Shown: positions 16,289 to 24,412, counted from the first letter of the stretch. The stretch: 37,728 bases of DNA from Sedimentisphaerales bacterium (GCA_016931715.1 JAFGEF010000101.1:1-37728), one strand, 5' to 3'. Notes: generated from the letters alone by a model not told the origin. Made by a program: numbers and translations.

Positions 16289-17452
16289 ATGAAAATTGCA
16301 ATTATTATCGAAAGAGCAGATATTAAGCTCGGGGGTGCAGAGCGCTCGATTCTCGAGCTGCGAGCGGCCCTGTCGGCTCTCGGCCATAACGTTGATATAA
16401 TCGCCGCCAAAGGCCAGGCTGCGGGCAAAAATATACACATTTTATTCCAAAGCAATGCAGTCAAGCGCGCAAATTATTTCACTTTCGAGAAAGCTCTTCG
16501 CGAATATTTAACACAAAATAAATATGACATAGTCCATAGTGTTTTGCCCTTCGATTTTGCAGATGTGTATCAGCCTCGCGGAGGCTCTTACGCTGAAACT
16601 ATCGCTCGTAATGCGGCAAGTTATCAGAATAAATTCATCGAAATATATAAAAGAGCATTTTCTGTTTTCAATTCGCGAAGAACAACTCTTCTCCAGGCAG
16701 AGCGAAAACTTGCGCAGGCAAAAGATGGTCCTGCCATTGCGGCTCTTTCGCAATATGTCGCAGAGCAGTTTAAACAGCACTATGGCACAGACTCCAAACG
16801 CATATCCGTCATCCCGAACGGAGTCAAAATTACAAGAGAAACCAATACTGCTCAGGCAGATAAACTCAGAACAGAGATTCTGACAAAACTCAACCTGAAG
16901 GAAGCCGATAATCCAGTACTATTTCTTTTCGCCGCAAATAATTTCAGGCTGAAAGGTTTGCCGACACTGATAAAAGCAATGCAAATAGTTTCAAATAGAC
17001 AAACTGAACGAGGCGCTTATTTAATTGTCACAGGCAGAGATAAAACAAAAAAATGCTATCGTCTCGCGAAATCTATCGCACCTAAAAATGTTTTTTTCTT
17101 CGGCTCGCTGAGCCATATTCAGGATGCTCTGGCGATAACTGATGTCGCTGTTCTGCCGACTTTTTACGATCCTTCGAGCAGATTCATTCTCGAAGCATTA
17201 GCGGCGGGCAAACCTGTTATCACTACAAAATATAACGGAGCATGTGACATGTTCGTTAATAACAGGCACGGCAAAATTACAGATTCACCTCAGGATGTTT
17301 CTGCTCTTGTGGAAGCTATTGCTTTTTTCACTGACACAAAAAATATCCAAAGCGCATCGCAGGCAATACTTGAGGACAATCTCCAGGAAAATATTTCCAT
17401 AAACAGAGCTGCCAGGCAGCTTACAGAACTTTATGTATCTATATTAGAATAG
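16289..17452 (+). CDS. WaaG-like glycosyltransferase, family 4
   Basis: This 387-residue retaining GT-B enzyme probably extends the LPS core. The N-terminal acceptor domain has KLGGAERSILELRAALSALGHNVDII and the WaaG-typical YQPRGGSYAE, followed by SRRTTLLQAERKLA. The donor domain has VIPNGVK, FAANNFRLKGLPTLI and the EX7E-type SRFILEALAAGKPVI (VLPTFYDPSSRFILEAL). The close resemblance to E. coli WaaG and the position after an RfaP-type kinase suggest transfer of glucose or a similar sugar onto an inner-core heptose. The sugar donor is inferred. The ATG at 16289 is 29 bp after the kinase stop, and plsY follows after 14 bp. Confidence 0.9.
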   Translation: MKIAIIIERADIKLGGAERSILELRAALSALGHNVDIIAAKGQAAGKNIHILFQSNAVKRANYFTFEKALREYLTQNKYDIVHSVLPFDFADVYQPRGGSYAETIARNAASYQNKFIEIYKRAFSVFNSRRTTLLQAERKLAQAKDGPAIAALSQYVAEQFKQHYGTDSKRISVIPNGVKITRETNTAQADKLRTEILTKLNLKEADNPVLFLFAANNFRLKGLPTLIKAMQIVSNRQTERGAYLIVTGRDKTKKCYRLAKSIAPKNVFFFGSLSHIQDALAITDVAVLPTFYDPSSRFILEALAAGKPVITTKYNGACDMFVNNRHGKITDSPQDVSALVEAIAFFTDTKNIQSASQAILEDNLQENISINRAARQLTELYVSILE

Positions 17453-17466
17453 AAAGGCACAAATAA

Positions 17467-18132
17467 ATGTACGCCAATTTCATAATCGCTATCATTGGAG
17501 CTTACCTTATCGGTTCGATACCTTTCGGTTTGATAATCGCCAAAGCACACGGCAAGGATCTGCGTTCGATAGGTTCCGGCAATATCGGCGCAACCAATGT
17601 CAGCCGTGCGCTCGGCAGAAAATGGGGATACATCTGCTTTGTTCTGGATGTTCTCAAAGGTCTGATACCGATGCTCGCCATGCTGCCTTTGGCTGCTCCT
17701 ATATCATTACAGAGCCACGCTCAAAAAATCATTATTCTCTTTCTATGGCTCGCCGTCGGCTGTGCGGCGATACTGGGACATATTTTCCCGGTATATGTAA
17801 AATTTAAAGGCGGCAAAGGAGTGGCGACAAGTTTCGGTATAGCGATTGGCTTGTGGCCGTATTATACGATTTGTGCTCTAATTGCCGGCTTGATGTGGAT
17901 TGCAACCGTTCTAATCTGGCGATATGTCTCTTTGTCTTCGATTATTGCGGCTGTCACTTTTCCACTCGCTCTAATCGTCATGATTATTTTGCGGCCAGAC
18001 TGGCATATTGCAGCTCTCTGGCCTTTACTAATCCCTGCTGTTGCAATTCCGGCTATGGTCATTTTCCGTCATCGGGAAAATATAAAAAGACTCCGCGCCG
18101 GTACAGAAAGCAAAGTCCTCCAGAAAAAATAA
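17467..18132 (+). CDS. plsY: Acyl-phosphate:glycerol-3-phosphate acyltransferase
   Basis: PlsY makes lysophosphatidic acid from acyl phosphate and glycerol 3-phosphate, the first step of phospholipid synthesis in the inner membrane. The 221-residue protein has five or more hydrophobic helices and the three PlsY motifs: GSIPFGLIIAKAHGKDLRSIGSGN followed by GATNVSR, then HIFPVYVKFKGGKGVAT, and a late HRENIKRL. Length is normal. It is the last gene of the LPS unit, 14 bp after the GT4 gene, and so couples phospholipid and LPS supply. No clear terminator was found in the 57 bp before the convergent small gene. Confidence 0.96.
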   Translation: MYANFIIAIIGAYLIGSIPFGLIIAKAHGKDLRSIGSGNIGATNVSRALGRKWGYICFVLDVLKGLIPMLAMLPLAAPISLQSHAQKIIILFLWLAVGCAAILGHIFPVYVKFKGGKGVATSFGIAIGLWPYYTICALIAGLMWIATVLIWRYVSLSSIIAAVTFPLALIVMIILRPDWHIAALWPLLIPAVAIPAMVIFRHRENIKRLRAGTESKVLQKK

Positions 18133-18189
18133 AACATGATTCATAATTCAGAATTAACCAGGACAATCTGATATTCACAAGCAGAGTTT

Positions 18190-18432
18190 CTATTTTCTAC
18201 CTTTACCTCGCTTTGTTGGTTTTGAGTGGTCACCATTATAATCAAGAGAGACAATTAATAGCGGCTCAACTTCGGACCAGGAATCATCCGGCTTTACCAC
18301 AATAATCCTGCGTTTACCGACGGCCACCAATTCAGGATGTGGAACAAAAAAAGAACACTTATCCGCCAATGAAATAGTAAAAGCCTTAAACGGCCGCTTA
18401 TTCAACGCATCACGAATACCCTGTAAGTCCAT
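18190..18432 (-). CDS. Small conserved planctomycete-type protein of unknown function
   Basis: The 80-residue protein contains RPFKAFTISLADKCSFFVPHPELVAVG, then a basic RRIIVV stretch and EPLLIVSLDY. This pattern (RPFxPFxxxLADGxxxxVxHPEFxxV...VxxLxVxxLE) recurs in small proteins of Planctomycetes, Acidobacteria and Myxococcota, where its role is unknown. The C-terminus is Lys/Arg/Gly-rich (KPTKRGKGRK). The ATG at 18432 is preceded by an AGAGG Shine-Dalgarno. It lies 81 bp downstream of the nucleotidyltransferase gene on the same strand and could be co-transcribed with it. I have no functional call. Confidence 0.75.
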   Translation of the reverse strand: MDLQGIRDALNKRPFKAFTISLADKCSFFVPHPELVAVGKRRIIVVKPDDSWSEVEPLLIVSLDYNGDHSKPTKRGKGRK

Positions 18433-18513
18433 TTATAACTACCTCTATCTTGAAAAAATCATAGTAATCTATATTTAGTATTATTGTCTATATTTTCAGT
18501 AAAAGCAAGGAAA

Positions 18514-19041
18514 TTATACGTCTAACTTTTCCTGAATGTCTTGCGGCAGAGACGATTTAAGATATGGGAATTTTTCTATGATGCGGAAAATATCGGCAAG
18601 GTCTTTCTGGCGTTTGCTTTTTCGGCGTTCCTTGTCCATGTACGCCCAGACTTTACCTTGCAAGACATCTTCAATCCTTGCCACCATCATTCGATAGCCA
18701 AGAACTTCTTTATCCTGAGCCGCTGGAAGAAATTTCTGGTATCGAGAATCGGTCTGTAATTGAATACGCAAATCAGAATCATCACTATTAAGATTTACAC
18801 TATGCTCAAATTCCTCGACTTTCAAATTATTCTTTATAGCGGCTTTGCGAATACCTTCAATATTGTCAGACGCTGCGACAATATCCAAATCAAGACTTAC
18901 AACAGGTTCGGTATAAGCGTTTACAGCAAGCCCTCCAATAAGGCAATAAGGCGAATCAGTTTCGGAAAGAATATCAAGCAATACCTGGATTATATCCGTT
19001 TTTCCATTTGCCAGAGAATTAATAAATTCTTTACCTGTCAT
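18514..19041 (-). CDS. Orphan nucleotidyltransferase-fold protein (AbiEii/AbiGii-like)
   Basis: The 175-residue protein has the DNA-polymerase-beta-type nucleotidyltransferase signature: CLIGGLAVNAYTEP, then VSLDLDIVAAS. The GG and the DxD (DLD) pair would bind nucleotide and metal. The later segment (IEDVLQGKVWAYMDKERRKSKRQKD) matches the helical region of AbiEii-type or NTP_transf proteins, which often use a Lys there (KRQKDLADI). AbiEii proteins are toxins of abortive-infection modules, but no AbiEi antitoxin is adjacent. The neighbours are a cupin and an 80-residue unknown protein. It could equally be a solitary housekeeping or relic NTase. The ATG at 19041 has AAGG about 9 nt upstream. 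Confidence 0.7.
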   Translation of the reverse strand: MTGKEFINSLANGKTDIIQVLLDILSETDSPYCLIGGLAVNAYTEPVVSLDLDIVAASDNIEGIRKAAIKNNLKVEEFEHSVNLNSDDSDLRIQLQTDSRYQKFLPAAQDKEVLGYRMMVARIEDVLQGKVWAYMDKERRKSKRQKDLADIFRIIEKFPYLKSSLPQDIQEKLDV

Positions 19042-19087
19042 CTCTCAAAACCTTAAAATAATTTTAAACAAAAATGACATATCGTAA

Positions 19088-19432
19088 TTATACCGCAGAA
19101 GCGGGGATGAGGCAAAGAAATCTAAGGAGAGATACGCCGGTGTTTTTGAAGTTGTGCATAGACTCGCCTGGTACGAAAATTACATGTTCCGGACCGAATT
19201 GATATTCTTTCCCATCGCAGTGAAATGTTCCTGTGCCTGCGACGATAAAAACTTCATGCTCGTGCGGATGCTTATGCAAAGGAGTATGTCCGCCCGGCTG
19301 AAGCTCGAACATTCGCATAGCGAAATTAGCCGCACCGTCTTCTTTGGAAATAAGCCATCGTATCTCGACATCTTTCGCTCCCTCTGCTGCTACTGGTGAT
19401 TTTTTGATATTGCTGCTTTTTTCTATTTTCAT
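19088..19432 (-). CDS. Single-domain cupin protein
   Basis: The 114-residue protein has both cupin motifs. Motif 1 is GGHTPLHKHPHEHEVFIVAGTG (His-x-His and Glu metal ligands) and motif 2 is PGESMHNFKNTG, with the fourth His. It probably binds a divalent metal and acts as a small enzyme or ligand sensor in the cytoplasm; the substrate is unknown. I chose the ATG at 19432 because a GGAG lies 8 nt upstream (19441-19444). An earlier in-frame start at 19462 would have no such site and would run into a palindromic repeat. It lies 133 bp downstream of gatB on the same strand. Confidence 0.85.
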   Translation of the reverse strand: MKIEKSSNIKKSPVAAEGAKDVEIRWLISKEDGAANFAMRMFELQPGGHTPLHKHPHEHEVFIVAGTGTFHCDGKEYQFGPEHVIFVPGESMHNFKNTGVSLLRFLCLIPASAV

Positions 19433-19440
19433 TATTTTAT

Positions 19441-19444
19441 CTCC
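19441..19444 (-). promoter_or_regulatory. Ribosome binding site that fixes the cupin start
   Basis: A GGAG on the minus strand, 8 nt before the ATG at 19432, supports that start over the longer in-frame candidate at 19462. Confidence 0.7.
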
Positions 19445-19460
19445 GATTTCAATACCCGGC

Positions 19461-19476
19461 ATGGGCTGAAGCCCAT
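19461..19476. repeat. REP-like palindrome 1
   Basis: ATGGGCT-GA-AGCCCAT is a perfect 7-bp hairpin between gatB and the cupin gene, followed by CCTACGCG. Palindromes with this core (GGGCTnnAGCCC) occur as scattered extragenic repeats in many bacterial genomes. Only one copy of this exact form is visible here, so calling it a repeat family is an inference. Confidence 0.5.
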
Positions 19477-19519
19477 CCTACGCGATCCGCTCTTTTTCTT
19501 TTACATTCCGTCAAATTAA

Positions 19520-19532
19520 GAACTGATAGTTC
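19520..19532. repeat. Minor hairpin between the two REP-like palindromes
   Basis: GAACT-GAT-AGTTC is a perfect 5-bp inverted repeat located 4 nt before the second palindrome. It could be part of a composite repeat unit or occur by chance. Confidence 0.3.
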
Positions 19533-19535
19533 ATT

Positions 19536-19554
19536 CGCGGGCTGGAAGCCCGCG
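19536..19554. repeat. REP-like palindrome 2
   Basis: CGCGGGCT-GGA-AGCCCGCG is a perfect 8-bp hairpin located 11 bp before the gatB stop codon (on the minus strand, just downstream of gatB). The core GGGCT/AGCCC is shared with palindrome 1, 60 bp away. It may protect mRNA 3' ends, help termination, or be a remnant of a small mobile repeat. Confidence 0.5.
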
Positions 19555-19565
19555 ACACGTTAATT

Positions 19566-21029
19566 TTATCCGATTTTTTTGGCGAGAATTTCAGAAACAA
19601 CTTTGGGATTTGCCTGGCCCTTTGTTTTCTGCATTACCTGGCCCATGAGAAAGCCCCTTGCTTTCTTTTCTTTTTTCCCGCCTGAAGTAACATCTGCAAC
19701 GGCTTCGGCGTTTTCGGCAAGAACCTGGTCAACAATACTTTCCAGCTCATCTGCATCACTTTTCTGAACCAGGTTAAGCTCCTGCGCAAGAATATCCGGC
19801 TGCCTGCCGGTTTTTACCATCGCTTCAAATATGGCCGCCGCGGAGCTTGCGCTGATTGTGCTGTTTTCGACCATCGACGCCAAATCTGCGACACTTTTTG
19901 GCGATATGTGCAAATCATTTATGCTGCAATTTTTTTCCTTAGTTATTTTCAGACCGGTTTGAGTCAGCAAATTACAGACACGTTTCGGCTCGCCTCCCGC
20001 TTTTATCGCTTCATCGAAAAAATCAGCGGTAGAACGGTCGGCTGTCAAAACGCCCGCATCGTAATCACTTAATTTATATTCCTGAACATAGCGCAATTGT
20101 TTTTTGAGAGGCAGTTCGCACAAACGCGATTTTATTTCGTCCAGCCATTCCTGCGTCAACTCGACCGGCACAAGGTCCGGATCGGGGAAATACCTGTAAT
20201 CGTGGGCTTCTTCCTTTTCTCTTTGCAAGACAGTCATTTCTTTTTCATCGTCCCAGCCGCGAGTAGTCTTATTACCCATGCCAAAAACCACGCCTGTTTC
20301 GAGAAATTCGTCAAGCTGTCTCTGTGCCTCGTAGCTGACACTCCGTTCGAGCGCACGGAAACTATTGAGATTTTTTACTTCAACTATCGGAGTCCTGTAC
20401 TCAGTTCCGTTTCTCGTGATTTTCAGGTTTATGTTCGGCTCGAAACGCATGTGCCCTTTTTGCATGTCCGCTTCGGAAACTCCGAGAAACCTTACAAGTC
20501 TTTGTAATTCCACAGCGAGAGCGCGAACTTCTGCGCCGCTGTTCATGTCTGGCTTTGTAACAATCTCCAATAGCGGCGTACCTGTCCTGTTCAAATCCAC
20601 CTGCGAAAAGTTTCCCGACGAATGAACATTTTTCCCTGCATCTTCTTCGAGATGTGCCCTGATTATTCCTATTCTTTTGGTTTGGCCTGATTCGAGAGGA
20701 ATTTCGATATAACCATTTTCGCTGAGCGGCAAATCGTACTGGCTTATCTGGTAATTTTTCGGCAAATCGGGATAGTAATAGCTTTTCCTGTCCCATTTTG
20801 TGAACATTGGTATATTACAGTTCAGAGCAAGTCCTGCCATCACGGCATACTCGAACGCCTGTTTATTCATTACAGGCAAACTGCCGGGCATACCGAGACA
20901 GACAGGGCATACCCTGCTGTTCGGCTCGGCGCCGAATTCGACAGCGCAGCCGCAAAACATCTTGCTTTTCGTGCAAAGCTGCACATGTATTTCCAAACCT
21001 ACGATAATTTTATATTGTAAATCAGCCAT
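19566..21029 (-). CDS. gatB: Aspartyl/glutamyl-tRNA(Asn/Gln) amidotransferase subunit B
   Basis: GatB is the tRNA-binding and kinase subunit of GatCAB, which amidates Glu-tRNA(Gln) and Asp-tRNA(Asn). The 487-residue protein shows VGLEIHVQLCTKSKMFCGC, then CPVCLGMPGSLPVMN, KSYYYPDLPKNYQISQYD and HLEEDAGKN, followed by a C-terminal YqeY-like tail (GFLMGQVMQKTKGQANPKVVSE). Zinc-type cysteines are present near the N-terminus (CGC...CPVC). I chose the ATG at 21029; a GTG at 21041 would add only MVKI. An exported esterase gene separates gatB from gatC and gatA on the same strand, 30 bp upstream of it. Confidence 0.96.
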   Translation of the reverse strand: MADLQYKIIVGLEIHVQLCTKSKMFCGCAVEFGAEPNSRVCPVCLGMPGSLPVMNKQAFEYAVMAGLALNCNIPMFTKWDRKSYYYPDLPKNYQISQYDLPLSENGYIEIPLESGQTKRIGIIRAHLEEDAGKNVHSSGNFSQVDLNRTGTPLLEIVTKPDMNSGAEVRALAVELQRLVRFLGVSEADMQKGHMRFEPNINLKITRNGTEYRTPIVEVKNLNSFRALERSVSYEAQRQLDEFLETGVVFGMGNKTTRGWDDEKEMTVLQREKEEAHDYRYFPDPDLVPVELTQEWLDEIKSRLCELPLKKQLRYVQEYKLSDYDAGVLTADRSTADFFDEAIKAGGEPKRVCNLLTQTGLKITKEKNCSINDLHISPKSVADLASMVENSTISASSAAAIFEAMVKTGRQPDILAQELNLVQKSDADELESIVDQVLAENAEAVADVTSGGKKEKKARGFLMGQVMQKTKGQANPKVVSEILAKKIG

Positions 21030-21059
21030 TATTTTTACCACTAATGAACTTTAATTATT

Positions 21060-22388
21060 TTATTGGAATAATTTCTTTACCATATCAGCCAGGGCGCATC
21101 GCCACACTTTCCATTCGTGTGCGCCGGGCCAATCGGTATATACAACCTCAATGCCCCGCTTGCGAAGAGCTTCTGTCATCTCTTTTGTGGCTGCCAGGCG
21201 AGGGTCTTCTCTGCCGCACGAAATGTAGAGCAGATTGAGCTTCTTGTTAATGTTGTCGGCATCCTTGAGAACGCCGCCAATTGCGGTGTCGAGATCATAA
21301 GTGATTCCAGTACTCTGGAGGCCGCCGAACATGCTGGTGCTGAACTCACCAACCCAGCCGTAATAATCCATATTCTTCATACCGGTATAGAAAGCATGTC
21401 CGCCGCCCATTGAAAGACCTGTGATTGCCCTGTTTTCTGATCCCGGGAGGACTCGATAGTTTTTGTCGATGAAGGCTCCGACAGACTTGACATATTCCTC
21501 AGCTATTACCGACAGTGATGCTTCGCTATATCCACCTGCCGCACCACCGCCAGCGCCAGCACCACGAACACCGGCAGCAGGAGCATTGCCGCGGGTAAGA
21601 GGGCCTGCACCGCCTCTTCGTAAACCAATTGAAGCAGGAGCTGCCTCCGTTGCAGCGGCTTGATTAGCGTTGCCGTTGGGCATTATAACTATCATAGGTT
21701 TTGCTTTTCCTTCGGCAATCAGATTATCGAAAATCTGCGGAACTCGAGCCATTCTAAGCCATTGTTCCTCGTCTCCGCCGCCGCCATGAAGAACATATAG
21801 TACAGGATATTTCTCGCTGCCGGTCTCATATCCCGGCGGTGTGTATATAACCATACGCCGTCTCATATTGAGGCCTGGCGAATCATACCATACATCTGAA
21901 ACAGTGCCATGAGGAACGTCTTTGACTATGTATAAATCGGAACCTTCGCCGGGGACAATCAGAAGATTCTGATTCCTCGTAGTGTCACGGCTGAGCTGGA
22001 AATTCGAAGGATCCAGAACGGTTACGCCGTCAATATCAAATGTATAGCTGTACACTTCAGGCTGAAGCGGGCCTACAGTTACCGACCATACTCCCTGCTC
22101 GTCCTTAGTCATTTGTGCAGCGTCACCGAAATCTCCACGGACAGTTACAGAAGTTGCCTTTGGTGCGGAAATTCTGAATGTTACCTTGTTATCCGAAGCG
22201 ATTACCGGTGAAGAGACGCTACCTCGTCCCCCCATTCCCATCATACCTCTGCCGGCAGCCGCACCGCCCGGAGCAGCGCCCATTCCTGCCCTGCCGCCTG
22301 CCGCATTCGCATCCTGTGCAGTTGCCAGAAAAGTCACACACAGCGAGATAACAACACAAACAAATACAATTTTTCTGAACTTTTTCAT
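21060..22388 (-). CDS. Exported esterase with an N-terminal CBM48-like domain
   Basis: The 442-residue protein has a signal peptide (residues 1-~30), then a Gly/Ala/Met-rich linker (31-56). An E-set/CBM48-like immunoglobulin domain follows (~61-145: VTFRISAPKATSVTVRGDF). The rest is an alpha/beta hydrolase of the esterase D/feruloyl-esterase (CE1) group: YPVLYVLHGGGGDEEQW, then GLSMGGGHA with nucleophile Ser326, then Asp395 (GREDPR) and His424 (PGAHEW) as the likely triad. Such proteins remove acyl groups from plant polysaccharides or act on other esters in the periplasm. A second Gly/Ala/Pro-rich insert (~241-287) breaks the catalytic domain after VIMPNGN. It lies between gatA (85 bp) and gatB (30 bp). 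Confidence 0.88.
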   Translation of the reverse strand: MKKFRKIVFVCVVISLCVTFLATAQDANAAGGRAGMGAAPGGAAAGRGMMGMGGRGSVSSPVIASDNKVTFRISAPKATSVTVRGDFGDAAQMTKDEQGVWSVTVGPLQPEVYSYTFDIDGVTVLDPSNFQLSRDTTRNQNLLIVPGEGSDLYIVKDVPHGTVSDVWYDSPGLNMRRRMVIYTPPGYETGSEKYPVLYVLHGGGGDEEQWLRMARVPQIFDNLIAEGKAKPMIVIMPNGNANQAAATEAAPASIGLRRGGAGPLTRGNAPAAGVRGAGAGGGAAGGYSEASLSVIAEEYVKSVGAFIDKNYRVLPGSENRAITGLSMGGGHAFYTGMKNMDYYGWVGEFSTSMFGGLQSTGITYDLDTAIGGVLKDADNINKKLNLLYISCGREDPRLAATKEMTEALRKRGIEVVYTDWPGAHEWKVWRCALADMVKKLFQ

Positions 22389-22473
22389 AGTCGTATCTCC
22401 TCAAAATAAATAATAGTGAAAATGATTGTTATATTTAAAATACTCAAATATATCACTAATTTTTATATATAAA

Positions 22474-23946
22474 TCATTTGTAACCAGCTATCGGTGGTTT
22501 CTTTTCATACCAATTTGTATGCTTTTCGTACATTCCTGCTATCCTCAGCAATTTATCTTCGGTGAAAGCCGGGGATAATATTTGCAGTCCGACAGGCAGT
22601 TCATTGTCATCGAAGCCGCAGGGAATGCTTATTCCGGGAATACCAGCCAGATTCGCGGCTATCGTATAAATATCCGAAAGATACATTTGCAGCGGATCAT
22701 TAACTTTTTCGCCTATCTTGAACGCTGTTGTCGGAGCGACCGGCATCATAACACAATCGCATTTTTCAAAAGCATTCGTGAAATCTCCGCGTATTAAGTT
22801 CCTGACTTTAAGAGCCTTAAGATAATAAGCATCGTAATAGCCACTCGATAGAGCATAAGTTCCAAGCATAATTCGACGCTTGACTTCCTGACCGAACGCT
22901 TCTGCGCGGGATTTCGTATAGACTTCGATATAATTCTGCGGGTCTTTAGTGCGATGGCCGTAATGCACGCCGTCATAGCGGGCAAGATTGCTCGACGCTT
23001 CAGCGGTTGCGATAACGTAATAAGCTGCAATTGCATAATCAAGGTGAGGCATTTCTATTTCAATGATTTCGGCGCCGAGATTTTTATATACTTTTATCGC
23101 TTCATTCAAAGCGTTCTGAACCTGCTGATCTGCGCCTGCGTTGAATTGCGGCACAACTGCAATTTTGAGTTTATCTACCGGCTCATTGAGCTTTGTGAGA
23201 TAATCACAAACAGGAGCAATTGCTTCACTGACGCTTGTACTGTCGGATGAATCGTGTCCTGCGATAACGTTCAGCATTAAAGCAGCATCTTCCACTGTCT
23301 GTGTAACAGGCCCAATCTGGTCGAGACTTGAGCCATAAGCGACAAGACCATATCGTGACACTCTGCCGTAAGTCGGTTTCAGTCCAACTACGCCGCAGAA
23401 ACTTGCCGGCTGGCGAATCGAGCCTCCCGTATCAGAGCCAAGAGCGGCAAAGCACATTCCGGCGGCAACTGAAGCGGTTGCCCCCCCACTGCTGCCCCCG
23501 GGCACACGAGAAGTATCCCACGGATTAACAGTTTGCTTAAGACCGGAGTTTTCGGTGCTGGAACCCATCGCAAACTCGTCCATGTTTGTCTTGCCGATAA
23601 TCACTGCATCCGCAGCAAGAAGCTTTTCAACTACAGTTGCATTATATGGAGCATGGAAATTCTGCAATATCTTCGACGCACAGGTAGTAGCGCCGAAGGT
23701 TGTGCACATATTATCCTTCACCGCGACAGGTACTCCTGCCAATTGCCCGACAGGCTCCCCTGCGGAAATTTTTTTATCAACCTGCGATGCACGCTCCAGA
23801 GCCTTTTCTTTAAAAGTGCTGATGTAAGCGCCTATCACCGGCTCATATTTTTCGATACGTTCAAATATATTCCGCACAGCATCGAGACTCTTAATTTGTC
23901 CCGATGCTATTTGGTCACGCAGTTTTTTTGCCGTTAGATTTTTCAT
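22474..23946 (-). CDS. gatA: Aspartyl/glutamyl-tRNA(Asn/Gln) amidotransferase subunit A
   Basis: GatA is the amidase subunit that releases ammonia from Gln for tRNA amidation. The 490-residue protein carries the amidase signature VAVKDNM (catalytic Lys) and GGSSGGATASVAAGM (Ser-cis-Ser nucleophile), then GSDTGGSIRQPASFCGVVGLKPTYG. The ending PVAPTTAFKIGE...PVGLQILSP is typical of GatA. The length is normal. It follows gatC after 78 bp on the minus strand; the esterase gene comes next. The ATG at 23946 has an AGGAAA about 15 nt upstream. Confidence 0.97.
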   Translation of the reverse strand: MKNLTAKKLRDQIASGQIKSLDAVRNIFERIEKYEPVIGAYISTFKEKALERASQVDKKISAGEPVGQLAGVPVAVKDNMCTTFGATTCASKILQNFHAPYNATVVEKLLAADAVIIGKTNMDEFAMGSSTENSGLKQTVNPWDTSRVPGGSSGGATASVAAGMCFAALGSDTGGSIRQPASFCGVVGLKPTYGRVSRYGLVAYGSSLDQIGPVTQTVEDAALMLNVIAGHDSSDSTSVSEAIAPVCDYLTKLNEPVDKLKIAVVPQFNAGADQQVQNALNEAIKVYKNLGAEIIEIEMPHLDYAIAAYYVIATAEASSNLARYDGVHYGHRTKDPQNYIEVYTKSRAEAFGQEVKRRIMLGTYALSSGYYDAYYLKALKVRNLIRGDFTNAFEKCDCVMMPVAPTTAFKIGEKVNDPLQMYLSDIYTIAANLAGIPGISIPCGFDDNELPVGLQILSPAFTEDKLLRIAGMYEKHTNWYEKKPPIAGYK

Positions 23947-24024
23947 TACAATTACTATTTCCTGTCAGCCATTTTGTCCCGCTGGAGCCAATCGCAGTAA
24001 ATTCCAAAAATACTTTACGATATG

Positions 24025-24333
24025 TTATGCGCCTGAATTGTCATCGAGTATTTTGGGTACTTTGAAAAACATTTCATCCCTCTGCGGAGCATTAGCCAGA
24101 GTTTTTTCTGTTCCGAGAGATTCTTTCACACAATCTTCCCGGAAGACATTACTTACAGGAAGACAATGTGCAAGCGGCTCGATATTTTCAGTATCAAGCT
24201 CCTTCATTTTTTCAACATAGTCGAGAATTGCGCCCAACTGTCCTGTAAATTCCTCGATTTCGGTATCAGTTAGTTCCAACCTTGCAAGCTTCGCTGCTTT
24301 TCTTACCTGTTTCCGGTCAATTTTCTCTGCCAC
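24025..24333 (-). CDS. gatC: Aspartyl/glutamyl-tRNA(Asn/Gln) amidotransferase subunit C
   Basis: GatC stabilises the GatA-GatB complex. The 102-residue protein matches the family: VRKAAKLARLELTDTEIE near the N-terminus, LGAILDYVEKMKELDTENIEP in the middle, and LANAPQRDEMFFKVPKIL at the end. I chose the GTG at 24333 because a GGAG lies 8 nt upstream and MAEKIDRKQV matches family N-termini. A TTG at 24351 in frame would add six residues without a Shine-Dalgarno. It lies directly downstream of the rpmB terminator, so it needs its own promoter or readthrough. Confidence 0.92.
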   Translation of the reverse strand: MAEKIDRKQVRKAAKLARLELTDTEIEEFTGQLGAILDYVEKMKELDTENIEPLAHCLPVSNVFREDCVKESLGTEKTLANAPQRDEMFFKVPKILDDNSGA

Positions 24334-24341
24334 TGTAAAAA

Positions 24342-24345
24342 CTCC
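24342..24345 (-). promoter_or_regulatory. Ribosome binding site that fixes the gatC start
   Basis: A GGAG on the minus strand lies 8 nt before the GTG at 24333 and supports that start over a TTG at 24351. The site lies just past the T-tract of the rpmB terminator. Confidence 0.65.
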
Positions 24346-24350
24346 GCTCA

Positions 24351-24383
24351 AATAAAAAAGCGAGGCTTTAATAACGCCCCGCT
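24351..24383 (-). terminator. Rho-independent terminator downstream of rpmB
   Basis: Read on the minus strand: stem AGCGGGGC (24376-24383) pairs with GCCTCGCT (24359-24366) with one G-U pair around a 9-nt loop, followed by TTTTTATT (24351-24358). It lies 29 bp after the rpmB stop and just before the gatC ribosome binding site. Confidence 0.85.
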
Positions 24384-24412
24384 ATAAAGAAAAACTATTT
24401 AATAACCTACCC

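Noticed and set aside
24334..24351. TTG start for gatC
   Set aside because: The GTG at 24333 has GGAG 8 nt upstream and fits the family; the TTG at 24351 has no ribosome site and lies in the T-tract of the rpmB terminator.
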